Assembly (NCBI GenBank): GCA_005239655.1
Contig: SBBP01000102.1
Coordinates: 1 to 5,443, forward strand
Length of the DNA stretch: 5,443 nucleotides
DNA from: Candidatus Microgenomatus auricola
Lineage (GTDB): Bacteria > Patescibacteriota > Patescibacteriia > UBA9570 > XYC2-FULL-38-9
Reading direction: 5' to 3'
Shown: in pieces, positions 1-5,443 of the stretch
Position numbering within the stretch: position 1 is the stretch's first letter
Layout of the letters: each line of letters opens with the position of its first letter
The notes under the pieces: generated by a model
Databases searched by the model: none
Told to the model about the DNA's origin: nothing
What the model saw: only the letters and a program-made list of their open reading frames with translations
Translations under genes and position numbers: made by a program

Positions 1-8
1 CCATGAAA

Positions 9-37
9 TTGAGGTCAATTATTTCTAGTTATAGAAT
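9..37 (+). promoter_or_regulatory. Possible upstream sigma70-like promoter (distal)
   Basis: TTGAGG (9-14) and TAGAAT (32-37) are separated by 17 bases, matching 4/6 and 5/6 of the -35 and -10 consensus. This would start transcription about 85 bases upstream of the first gene. The region is very AT-rich, so chance matches are likely, and the proximal candidate at 73-101 is equally good. It could be a second promoter or noise. Confidence 0.25.
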
Positions 38-43
38 ACCAAA

Positions 44-81
44 TTTTGGCTAATTTGTCAACAAAAAAAGAATTGCCAAAA
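44..81. repeat. Imperfect inverted repeat over the -35 region of the first gene
   Basis: TTTTGGC-T-AATT (44-55) is the reverse complement of AATTGCCAAAA (71-81) apart from one extra T at 51. This gives 11 paired positions around a 15-base A-rich spacer. The right arm contains the TTGCCA -35 box of the proximal promoter. It could be a repressor operator, or a GC-poor terminator hairpin of a gene ending left of the window, although no clean U-tract follows on the plus strand. The symmetry is visible directly; the role is inference. Confidence 0.35.
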
Positions 82-101
82 AACTATTCTTCGTTTACCA
101 T
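73..101 (+). promoter_or_regulatory. Probable sigma70-type promoter of the propeller gene
   Basis: TTGCCA (73-78) and TACCAT (96-101) have exact 17-base spacing, matching 5/6 and 4/6 of consensus. The expected transcription start is near 108, giving a short 5' leader of about 24 bases before the ATG at 132. The only Shine-Dalgarno-like stretch in that leader is a weak AAAGA (120-124), seven bases from the start, so translation probably relies on the unstructured AT-rich leader. An inverted repeat overlaps the -35 box. Confidence 0.45.
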
Positions 102-131
102 GAATGTAACTAATTCTATAAAGATAAAATT

Positions 132-1613
132 ATGCGACATCTTCTCTCCGCATTGTTCCTGTTTATATGTGCGTTGCCAGTGAGTGCCGCATCGTGGCCT
201 GCCAGTGACAGCATCGGCACCAACATCGGCGCTGCAGTCATTGCACACGATCCGTTGTTTGAACCGAGTGGCGTGGTCTGGCATACCGGCCGCCAACAAC
301 TGATTTCGGTGGGCGATGAAGGACAGGTCGCGCTCCTCGAGCGCAGCGGATCCGTCAACAGCCTGCGCGATATCGGAAGTCATGACCTTGAGGATGTAAC
401 GGCCATTCCGGCATACACTGACCGAGCGTATCTCCTCAACGAAAATGATTCGTCGATTCTTGAGTATAACGTTGAGACCAGAGAACTGACCGGGCGATCG
501 TGGAGTGGGTCAAGTAAAATCACAGAGGTCAATGGCACAACAGGTGCAGAGGGACTGGCGTGGGTTCCGGATGGGTATCACCCCTATGGGATCACACGTT
601 CCGGTGGCTTGTTTTACATGGGGTGGCAGTATGATGGTGATATCTATATTTTTGATGTCGACCTTGCGAACAGTGGAGTGATCAGCTTTGTTGAAGAAAT
701 TCATATGACATCGGGCTATACCGACCTCTCTGGCCTGTTCTTCAGTACAGATACCAAGGTGCTCTATGCGCTCTACGATGGATTGAATATTTTGGAAGAA
801 CGCACGGCGGGTGGCACATTCCTTGCATCGTACAGTGTTCCTGGTACGAACCAGGAAGGCGTGACGCTCATTCCCACATCAAACACCAGTGCACAGATCA
901 TCATTGCCGAAGATAGCGGACGGATTATGGAGTACAGTGGCTATCCGGTGAGTATTGAGACACCAGCGCCCGCACCCGAGCCAACACCAGAGCCGACCCC
1001 TGTGACAATCGATGCAGACGCCGATGGTGTCGACAGTACCAAAGACTGCAACGACAATGATCCATCTGTCAGTGCTTTCCAAACATACTATCTGGATGCG
1101 GATCGCGACGGGCTTGGTTCTGACACGACGATTTCTGTGTGCTCAATGACTGCGCCCACTGGATATGTGACGAACAGCAACGACGTGTACGACAACATCC
1201 CGAATGCCGGAGTGGAGATTGATGATGATGGTGCGGACAACGATGGTGATGGCCAAATTGATGAGAACAACCTGCTGTCTTCCAACGGCGCACATCCCTA
1301 CTACAGCACGCTTTCTCCATCGGTGACGCAGTATGGAACAAACATCATCGCCATGGCCGGAGCGTCGTATGGGAAAATCACGGTTCGCTTTGCGGACCAT
1401 TCTACATATCTCTATACTATATTTTCCACGACGTCGACTTACACCACACAGGTGCAAACGGTGAGCAACTCTGGATATATTCTTGTCACCGGGAAACGGC
1501 GTGTTGCGATAGTCAACGGCCTCAACGGTACGGTTGTTGCGACACATAGTAAATTCAGTAGTTCCACATCGCTCTCTTCGTGGGTGTATTCTGTTGTTGG
1601 TCTACCGCTCTAA
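132..1613 (+). CDS. Secreted SdiA-regulated (YjiK-like) beta-propeller protein with MopE-like repeat
   Basis: This 493-residue exported protein has a typical signal peptide at residues 1-20: MRH, a hydrophobic core, then cleavage after PVSA or PVSAA. Residues ~25-274 look like the SdiA-regulated/YjiK or esterase-like phytase propeller, with recurring motifs such as EPSGVVW, DLEDVTAI, AEGLAW, DLSGLFF, EGVTLIP and IIIAEDSGRI. These families bind metal or small ligands; enzymatic activity is unproven. A PAPAPEPTPEPTP linker follows (278-290). Residues ~294-380 form an Asp-rich MopE-type metal-binding repeat: DCNDNDPSV, YYLDADRDGLG, C337, PTGYV, then DDDGADNDGDGQIDEN. It keeps only C306 and C337 of the usual cysteines. 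Residues 381-493 are Ser/Thr/Tyr-rich and predicted beta; the stretch around ITVRFADHSTYLYT distantly recalls a KTSC domain, but I do not assign it. No LPXTG, sortase signal or C-terminal membrane segment is seen, so it is probably released or non-covalently attached. The start is fixed by the signal peptide. Confidence 0.85.
   Translation: MRHLLSALFLFICALPVSAASWPASDSIGTNIGAAVIAHDPLFEPSGVVWHTGRQQLISVGDEGQVALLERSGSVNSLRDIGSHDLEDVTAIPAYTDRAYLLNENDSSILEYNVETRELTGRSWSGSSKITEVNGTTGAEGLAWVPDGYHPYGITRSGGLFYMGWQYDGDIYIFDVDLANSGVISFVEEIHMTSGYTDLSGLFFSTDTKVLYALYDGLNILEERTAGGTFLASYSVPGTNQEGVTLIPTSNTSAQIIIAEDSGRIMEYSGYPVSIETPAPAPEPTPEPTPVTIDADADGVDSTKDCNDNDPSVSAFQTYYLDADRDGLGSDTTISVCSMTAPTGYVTNSNDVYDNIPNAGVEIDDDGADNDGDGQIDENNLLSSNGAHPYYSTLSPSVTQYGTNIIAMAGASYGKITVRFADHSTYLYTIFSTTSTYTTQVQTVSNSGYILVTGKRRVAIVNGLNGTVVATHSKFSSSTSLSSWVYSVVGLPL
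1008..1271 (+). other. Degenerate MopE-type Asp-rich (calcium-loop-like) repeat within the CDS
   Basis: Residues ~293-380 of the propeller protein follow the MopE/thrombospondin-3-like pattern: DADADGVDS, DCNDNDPSV, TYYLDADRDGLG, a Cys, P-GYV, N-NDVYDN, IPNAGVE, then DDDGADNDGDGQIDEN. In the usual repeat the second half carries DCDD, CDG and DNDCDG. Here the matching positions read NDVYD, IDDDG and DNDGDG, so the second-half cysteines are gone while the acidic ligands stay. C306 and C337 could form one disulfide. Calcium or other metal binding is inferred from the acidic loops. Confidence 0.7.
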
Positions 1614-1616
1614 CGT

Positions 1617-1653
1617 AAAAAAAGAAGGTCGTCGGGCGCGGGGCCGTCAGACC
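1617..1653 (-). terminator. Probable intrinsic terminator of the small minus-strand gene
   Basis: Read on the minus strand, GGTC-TGACGG (1653-1644) pairs with CCGACGACC (1635-1627) through eight pairs interrupted by a bulged T and an A-A mismatch, leaving a loop of about eight bases. The tract TTCTTTTTTT (1626-1617) follows at once. Its run of Ts falls on the minus strand only. It therefore suits the small ORF ending at 1691, 38 bases away, rather than the convergent propeller gene whose stop is at 1611-1613. Confidence 0.6.
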
Positions 1654-1690
1654 GTTGTGGAGAGATGCCCTTGGAAAGGCTTCGGTGAGG

Positions 1691-1906
1691 CTACCGCCTC
1701 CGGTTGCCCCCGAGGCGGGGGTGGCCGCCGCGGTTGAAGTAGCCGCGCTGATCCGTGGTGGGCCGCCGATTGCGGCGATCGTCGAGATCCTCGTCCTGTG
1801 GGACCTCCTCCCCGATGCCGTTGGCGACCACGAGACCCACGGTCCCGTTGTGGCCCTGAAGGGCGCGTGCGACCTCCTGCTGCTCCGCGAATACCGTGCG
1901 GTTCAT
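1691..1906 (-). CDS. Small Arg/Gly-rich protein of unknown function (71 aa), GC-rich
   Basis: I do not recognise this protein. Several independent signs say it is translated: an AGGAG Shine-Dalgarno (1912-1916) five bases before the ATG; a TGA in frame directly before that ATG, fixing the start; about 62 of 71 codons ending in G or C; a promoter upstream and a terminator downstream. The N-terminal ~32 residues (MNRTVFAEQQEVARALQ, then HNGTVGLVVANGIG) could form a helix and a short hydrophobic strand. An acidic patch (EEVPQDEDLDD) follows, then a basic tail (RRNRRP, RGYFNRGG, GGNRRR) resembling the RG-rich tails of nucleic-acid-binding proteins. It has no cysteine, signal peptide or membrane segment, so a cytoplasmic RNA- or DNA-binding role is a guess. 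The ORF is about 70% GC by hand count, against ~50% for its neighbours, and uses GGG, CGG, AGG and CCC. This points to transfer from a high-GC genome or an assembly join rather than high expression. Confidence 0.6.
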   Translation of the reverse strand: MNRTVFAEQQEVARALQGHNGTVGLVVANGIGEEVPQDEDLDDRRNRRPTTDQRGYFNRGGHPRLGGNRRR

Positions 1907-1911
1907 TCAAG

Positions 1912-1916
1912 CTCCT
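1912..1916 (-). promoter_or_regulatory. Shine-Dalgarno of the small minus-strand gene
   Basis: AGGAG on the minus strand lies five bases upstream of the ATG at 1906-1904. It is the strongest ribosome-binding site in the window and is the main reason for choosing this frame over the longer Arg/Pro-rich overlapping frame. Confidence 0.7.
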
Positions 1917-1926
1917 GGTTCCGGGA

Positions 1927-1974
1927 CGACGCGGCCGGATGCCGCATCGAAAACATGCGAATCCTTGTCGCATG
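1927..1974 (-). promoter_or_regulatory. Structured 5' leader: two consecutive hairpins
   Basis: In the minus transcript, hairpin 1 is CATGCGA, a seven-base loop and TCGCATG (1974-1954), with a perfect 7-bp stem. Hairpin 2 is CGA-x-GCGGC type pairing (1949-1927): GCGGC pairs with GCCGC around a five-base loop, extended by CGA/TCG across one mismatch. The predicted transcription start (~1976) places hairpin 1 at the extreme 5' end, and hairpin 2 ends 10 bases before the AGGAG. This could stabilise the 5' end or control translation, perhaps by autoregulation. The pairing is visible directly; the function is inference. Confidence 0.45.
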
Positions 1975-1982
1975 CTGGCGAT

Positions 1983-2011
1983 ACCGTACTCTTGTCACTT
2001 GCAATCGTCAA
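1983..2011 (-). promoter_or_regulatory. Probable sigma70-type promoter of the small minus-strand gene
   Basis: On the minus strand, TTGACG (2011-2006, 5/6 of consensus) is followed by exactly 17 bases and TACGGT (1988-1983, 3/6). The expected start near 1976 gives a leader of about 70 bases. This promoter lies in the divergent region shared with the phosphoesterase gene. On the plus strand only weak matches occur (for example TTGTCG at 1965-1970 with TACTCT at 1987-1992), so I annotate no plus-strand promoter here. Confidence 0.45.
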
Positions 2012-2036
2012 CCCCGCCTATCCACAAGAGCTAAGC

Positions 2037-3197
2037 ATGGTGATCATTAAAAGATCAATACATCCGATGAAGCCTTTCTTTTTCACCGTCGTTCTCTGCC
2101 TCACCACACTCTTTGGGTTTCCGACTGCTTCTTCGTACGCGTTGACCGATTCTGGCATTACCATTGGGCCCTATATCCAACGCCTCACCGCACGCGCCGC
2201 GACAGTGCTCATCCGCACAGACGAAAGCGAAACGCTCGCCTGTTTTTATCGAAAAGTCGGTGCGCAAAAATGGAAATCTCTCACAGACAGCGCGGCCTCG
2301 ACGACGCATCGCTATCGCCTCACACAACTCAAGAAAGGCATATCGTACGAATACTACATTGGCACTGCAGACAATCGCCTCACACAGACTTACACTTTCC
2401 ACACGAAACACACTGTTACGGCAAACGACCCTCTGTCCGTTGCGGTTGTTGGAGATTTTGGGGAACTCACTGCCAATCAACTCAGCGTGGTCACACAGAT
2501 GATGGCGTGGCAACCGGACATGCTACTCACCACCGGTGATAATGCATACGATTCCGGAACTCTTGATGAATTTCGCGTGAACCTCTTCAATCCGTACCAG
2601 CCGTTACTCGCTGAGCTGTCAGTGTATCCCTCGCTCGGAAATCACGATATCGAAACCGAAAATGGAACGCCGTACATATCGCTGTTTGAGCTGCCGGTGA
2701 AACGCAGCGGAACCGAACGCTACTATTCGTTCAAATATGATGTGGCACGGTTCATTGCGTTGGATTCGAACAGTGACTACGTTCCTGGCAGCGCGCAGTA
2801 CACGTGGTTAGAAAATGAACTTGCGGAAACTGACGAACAATGGACGGTGGTGTACTTCCACCATCCGCCGTTTAGCTCTGGCGAACATGGGAGTACGAGC
2901 GATATGCAGGACTCGTTGGTTCCGCTCTTTGAAGAGTATGACGTTGACCTTGTGCTTTCGGGACACGACCACAACTATGAACGTAACGTTAAAATCAACG
3001 ACGTTGTGTACGTTGTCACTGGTGGTGGTGGAAAATCACTTCGCGAGCAAGAGAATGAAAATCCGTACTCCGCTGTGTTTCAGTCCGACTATCACTTTGT
3101 GGGACTGGTGATGACTGGCAAGGAATTAAAACTCAAAGCCATTGATACACGTGGGTTCGTCTTCGACTCAATCACACTCGACAGTACAGACCGTTAA
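2037..3197 (+). CDS. Secreted purple-acid-phosphatase-like metallophosphoesterase
   Basis: This 386-residue protein probably hydrolyses phosphomonoesters outside the membrane with a dinuclear metal centre. The signal peptide is residues ~1-35 (basic MVIIKRSIHPMKP, hydrophobic FFFTVVLCLTTLFGF, cleavage after SSYA). A short FnIII-like purple acid phosphatase N-domain follows (~40-128), then the calcineurin-like catalytic domain. All metal-ligand blocks are present: GDFG (139-142), GDNAY (167-171), GNHD (201-204), HHPP (275-278) and GHDHNYER (309-316). The Tyr in GDNAY occupies the position of the metal-ligating Tyr of true purple acid phosphatases (GDxxY), which favours that branch over generic phosphodiesterases. 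The start at 2037 has AAGAG (2026-2030) six bases upstream. The in-frame ATG at 1896 would add 47 residues of GC-rich leader before the signal peptide and is unlikely; the ATG at 2067 also leaves a good signal peptide but lacks a ribosome-binding site. The stop overlaps that of the convergent ppsA gene. The substrate is unknown. Confidence 0.9.
   Translation: MVIIKRSIHPMKPFFFTVVLCLTTLFGFPTASSYALTDSGITIGPYIQRLTARAATVLIRTDESETLACFYRKVGAQKWKSLTDSAASTTHRYRLTQLKKGISYEYYIGTADNRLTQTYTFHTKHTVTANDPLSVAVVGDFGELTANQLSVVTQMMAWQPDMLLTTGDNAYDSGTLDEFRVNLFNPYQPLLAELSVYPSLGNHDIETENGTPYISLFELPVKRSGTERYYSFKYDVARFIALDSNSDYVPGSAQYTWLENELAETDEQWTVVYFHHPPFSSGEHGSTSDMQDSLVPLFEEYDVDLVLSGHDHNYERNVKINDVVYVVTGGGGKSLREQENENPYSAVFQSDYHFVGLVMTGKELKLKAIDTRGFVFDSITLDSTDR
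3194..3197. other. Overlapping convergent stop codons
   Basis: The sequence GTTAAC (3193-3198) supplies TAA at 3195-3197 to the plus-strand phosphoesterase and TAA at 3196-3194 to minus-strand ppsA, so the two reading frames share four bases. No untranslated gap exists, and neither gene shows a clear hairpin plus T-tract just past its stop. Any 3' transcript end must lie inside the opposing coding sequence. Confidence 0.95.
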
Positions 3198-5443
3198 CGC
3201 TTTTTCTGTTCGTACTCCGAAACGTGCAGCATTGTCTTAATCACGCTATCGGGGTTGAGAGAAATGGAATCAATGCCGTGGTCCACTAAAAATTCTGCGA
3301 TCTCTGGGAAGTCCGACGGTGCCTGGCCACAGATTCCGATCTTCTTGCCTTTTTTGTGTGCAGCTTCGATGGCCCACTGCAGCATTTTCTTCACTGCTGG
3401 ATTTCGTTCATCGTAAATGTGTGATACCAAACCCGAATCGCGATCTAAACCAAGCGTCAGTTGCGTCAGGTCGTTGGAACCGATCGAAAACCCATCAAAC
3501 ACATCAGCAAATTCGTCAGCGAGCAATACGTTTGACGGAATTTCACACATCACCCACACCTCCAGTCCGTTCTCGCCCTGCTTCAAACCGTGTTCGGCCA
3601 TGGTGACAATCACTTTGCGGCCTTCCTCCGGCGTGCGGCAAAATGGAATCATCACTTTCATGTTCGTGAGTCCCATGTCTTCGCGCACTTTTTTGAGCGC
3701 GCGACACTCCAGTGCAAAGGCGTCTTTGTATTCCTTTGAATAATACCGCGAGGCGCCGCGCCAACCGAGCATGGGATTTTCTTCGTGCGGTTCAAATTGC
3801 CGTCCACCAATTAGGCCGGCGTACTCATTGGATTTAAAATCCGACATGCGCACGATGACATCGTTCGGATAGAATGCTGCGGCGATTTTACCGACACCTT
3901 CAGCCAGTTTTGTGACAAAAAAATCTGCCTTGTCGGCAAATCCGACTGTCATCTCCTCAATCTGCACACGGACCTGTTCGTCTGTTACCTGATCAAAATG
4001 CAACAACGCCAGTGGATGAATTTTAATGTGATTCAAAATGATGAGCTCTTCGCGCGCCAGGCCCACACCCTGGTTAGGAATCTGTGCAAAATCAAACACC
4101 CGCGACGTGTCTGCCACAATCATCATGATTTTTGTTTTCGGTGGCTGCATGTGAGAAAGATCTGCCGTGTCTACCCGAAACGGCAGTTTGCCGTCGTAGA
4201 CATAGCCGCGCTCGCCTTCTGCACACGACACTGTCACGTCATCGCCGGTTTTCAGTGCAATGGTTGCGTTGCCTGTTCCGACTAAACACGGAATGCCCAA
4301 CTCACGCGAGACGATCGCGGCATGCGACGTGCGTCCACCAGAGTTGGTCACAATTCCTGAAGCGATTTTCATGATTGGTTCCCAATCCGGATCGGTAATT
4401 TCGGTCACCAGAATTTCATCCTTCTGGAAGTGGTGCATTTCGCTGGTGTTTTTGATTACGCGTACTTTTCCGCTTCCGATTTTGGAACCAACAGCAACCC
4501 CCTCGACCAACACACGGCTTCGTTCTTCGAGCACATATTCCTGCAACACTTTTTGGTTTGCCTGCGACTGCACGGTTTCAGGTCGCGCTTGCACAATGAA
4601 CAACTCCTTCGTGTGGCCATCCTTTGCCCATTCGATGTCCATCGGGCGACGGTAATGCTCTTCGATCAGCACGGTCCAGCGTGCAAGTTCCAATACTTCA
4701 TCGTCTGTCAACACAAATTGTGCCTGTTCTTCTTCTGGCACCGGTACTTCCTTCACTGAACCACCCGAGATTTCACCATCTCCCGCGTAGACCATTTTGT
4801 ATTTTTTGCTCCCACGCGTTTTGCCAATGATCGGGCGAAAGGAATCGCGCAAGGTTGGTTTGAACACGATAAATTCATCAGGGTCCACTTTGCCTTGCAC
4901 AATCATTTCCCCCAACCCCCACGCTCCCGTGATCACCGCCGCATTGCGGAAACCAGATTCCGTGTCAATCGAAAACATGACGCCAGATGATGCAGCATCT
5001 GACCGCACCATTTTCTGTACACCGACAGACAAGGCGATGTTAAAATGATCGAACTTCTTGTCTGCGCGATACGAAATGGCGCGATTCGTAAACAACGACG
5101 CGATGCAATGCTTCGTCGCTTCCATCACCTCATGAATACCTTGCACGTTGAGGTACGTTTCCTGCTGACCGGCAAACGATGCGTCAGGCAAATCTTCTGC
5201 AGTTGCGGAAGATCGCACGGCGACATCCACATCAGCGGTATCATACTCTGTACTCAATTTCGTATACGACTCTTCAATCGCCTGCCGCAACTCATCGGGA
5301 AATTCGGCTTGTAAAATCGTTTCGCGCACACGATGCCCGCGGTCAGTCAGATTTTTCAAGTCATGCGTGTTCAAGTCCAACAAAATATCTTCGATGGTCT
5401 GCTGAATACCCGCCTTCTCCAGAAAAAATCGATAGGCGTACGC
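3194..5443 (-). CDS. ppsA: Phosphoenolpyruvate synthase (pyruvate, water dikinase), 5' end outside window
   Basis: The enzyme converts pyruvate, ATP and water to phosphoenolpyruvate, AMP and phosphate, a cytoplasmic gluconeogenic step. The frame is open to the window edge, giving 749 residues that align nearly end to end with E. coli PpsA (792 residues); about 47 N-terminal residues are missing. The ATP-grasp domain covers residues ~1-330, with RSSATAEDLPDASFAGQQ near 77 and MVRSDAASSGVMFSIDTESG. The phosphohistidine domain has GGRTSHAA, with the phosphate-carrying His at residue 374 (codon 4322-4324). The C-terminal TIM barrel (~440-745) has SDFKSNEYAGLIGG, EENPMLGWRGA, MIPFCRT, MCEIPSN, SIGSNDLTQL, the catalytic Cys in GICGQAPSD (residue 705, codon 3329-3331) and SLNPDSVIKT. 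The His-Cys spacing is 331, against 330 in E. coli. E. coli PpsA has GGRTCHAA; Ser replaces Cys here, which should not matter. A TTG at 5383-5381 is internal, since homology (AYAYRFFLEKAG) continues upstream of it. It is not an operon partner of its neighbours. Confidence 0.97.
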   Translation of the reverse strand, partial: AYAYRFFLEKAGIQQTIEDILLDLNTHDLKNLTDRGHRVRETILQAEFPDELRQAIEESYTKLSTEYDTADVDVAVRSSATAEDLPDASFAGQQETYLNVQGIHEVMEATKHCIASLFTNRAISYRADKKFDHFNIALSVGVQKMVRSDAASSGVMFSIDTESGFRNAAVITGAWGLGEMIVQGKVDPDEFIVFKPTLRDSFRPIIGKTRGSKKYKMVYAGDGEISGGSVKEVPVPEEEQAQFVLTDDEVLELARWTVLIEEHYRRPMDIEWAKDGHTKELFIVQARPETVQSQANQKVLQEYVLEERSRVLVEGVAVGSKIGSGKVRVIKNTSEMHHFQKDEILVTEITDPDWEPIMKIASGIVTNSGGRTSHAAIVSRELGIPCLVGTGNATIALKTGDDVTVSCAEGERGYVYDGKLPFRVDTADLSHMQPPKTKIMMIVADTSRVFDFAQIPNQGVGLAREELIILNHIKIHPLALLHFDQVTDEQVRVQIEEMTVGFADKADFFVTKLAEGVGKIAAAFYPNDVIVRMSDFKSNEYAGLIGGRQFEPHEENPMLGWRGASRYYSKEYKDAFALECRALKKVREDMGLTNMKVMIPFCRTPEEGRKVIVTMAEHGLKQGENGLEVWVMCEIPSNVLLADEFADVFDGFSIGSNDLTQLTLGLDRDSGLVSHIYDERNPAVKKMLQWAIEAAHKKGKKIGICGQAPSDFPEIAEFLVDHGIDSISLNPDSVIKTMLHVSEYEQKKR

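Noticed and set aside
1143..1547. 134-codon minus-strand frame inside the propeller gene
   Set aside because: It is antisense to a well-supported secreted protein and has no recognisable domain, ribosome-binding site or promoter.
1687..1721. Hairpins GAGGC-TACC-GCCTC (1687-1700) and CCCCC-GAGGC-GGGGG (1707-1721) as terminators for the propeller gene
   Set aside because: Neither is followed by a T-tract on the plus strand, and they lie around the stop and inside the coding part of the small minus-strand gene.
1617..1960. Structural RNA (RNase P RNA, tmRNA or SRP RNA)
   Set aside because: The GC-rich intergenic block looked like an RNA gene, but I found none of the conserved core motifs, and codon-position bias supports coding on the minus strand.
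1647..1973. 108-codon minus-strand frame rich in Arg, Pro and Gly
   Set aside because: It overlaps the 71-residue frame, has no ribosome-binding site, and its composition is typical of an off-frame reading of GC-rich coding DNA.
1896..2036. N-terminal extension of the phosphoesterase
   Set aside because: It would place 47 extra residues before a normal signal peptide and run through the divergent promoter and leader of the small gene.
1655..2050. 131-codon plus-strand frame across the GC-rich islet
   Set aside because: It is antisense to the better supported small gene, lacks a start signal, and runs past the phosphoesterase start. High-GC DNA keeps antisense frames open.
5381..5383. TTG as the ppsA start codon
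   Set aside because: The frame stays open to the right edge, and the upstream residues (AYAYRFFLEKAG) align with PpsA, so the true start lies outside the window.

Overview
The window holds four protein genes from a bacterium of roughly 50% GC and carries no RNA gene, mobile element, CRISPR array or phage signature that I can see. The best-conserved gene is close to bacterial PpsA across its whole visible length. The first gene combines a signal peptide, a beta-propeller and a MopE-like Asp-rich repeat, an architecture common in poorly characterised environmental lineages, including candidate-phylum (Patescibacteria-like) genomes. That taxonomic guess is weak, because no marker gene is present.

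Layout. Positions 1-131 are an AT-rich intergenic region with a sigma70-like promoter and an inverted repeat over its -35 box. Positions 132-1613 (+) encode a secreted SdiA-regulated/YjiK-like propeller protein with a Pro-rich linker, a degenerate MopE-type repeat and an unrecognised C-terminal domain. Positions 1617-2036 are a sharply GC-rich islet. It holds, on the minus strand, a promoter, a leader with two hairpins, a good Shine-Dalgarno, a 71-residue Arg/Gly-rich ORF and an intrinsic terminator: a complete small transcription unit. Positions 2037-3197 (+) encode a secreted purple-acid-phosphatase-like metallophosphoesterase. Positions 3194-5443 (-) encode phosphoenolpyruvate synthase, whose first ~47 residues lie beyond the right edge.

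How the genes relate. The two plus-strand genes both encode exported proteins, and both may act outside the membrane on phosphorylated or calcium-bound substrates, but they are separated by an opposing gene and do not form an operon. PpsA is a cytoplasmic central-metabolism enzyme that meets the phosphoesterase gene tail to tail, with the two stop codons sharing one GTTAAC palindrome. The most unusual part is the small minus-strand unit at 1617-2011. Its ORF is about 70% GC with about 87% GC at third codon positions, unlike its neighbours, and I do not recognise the product.
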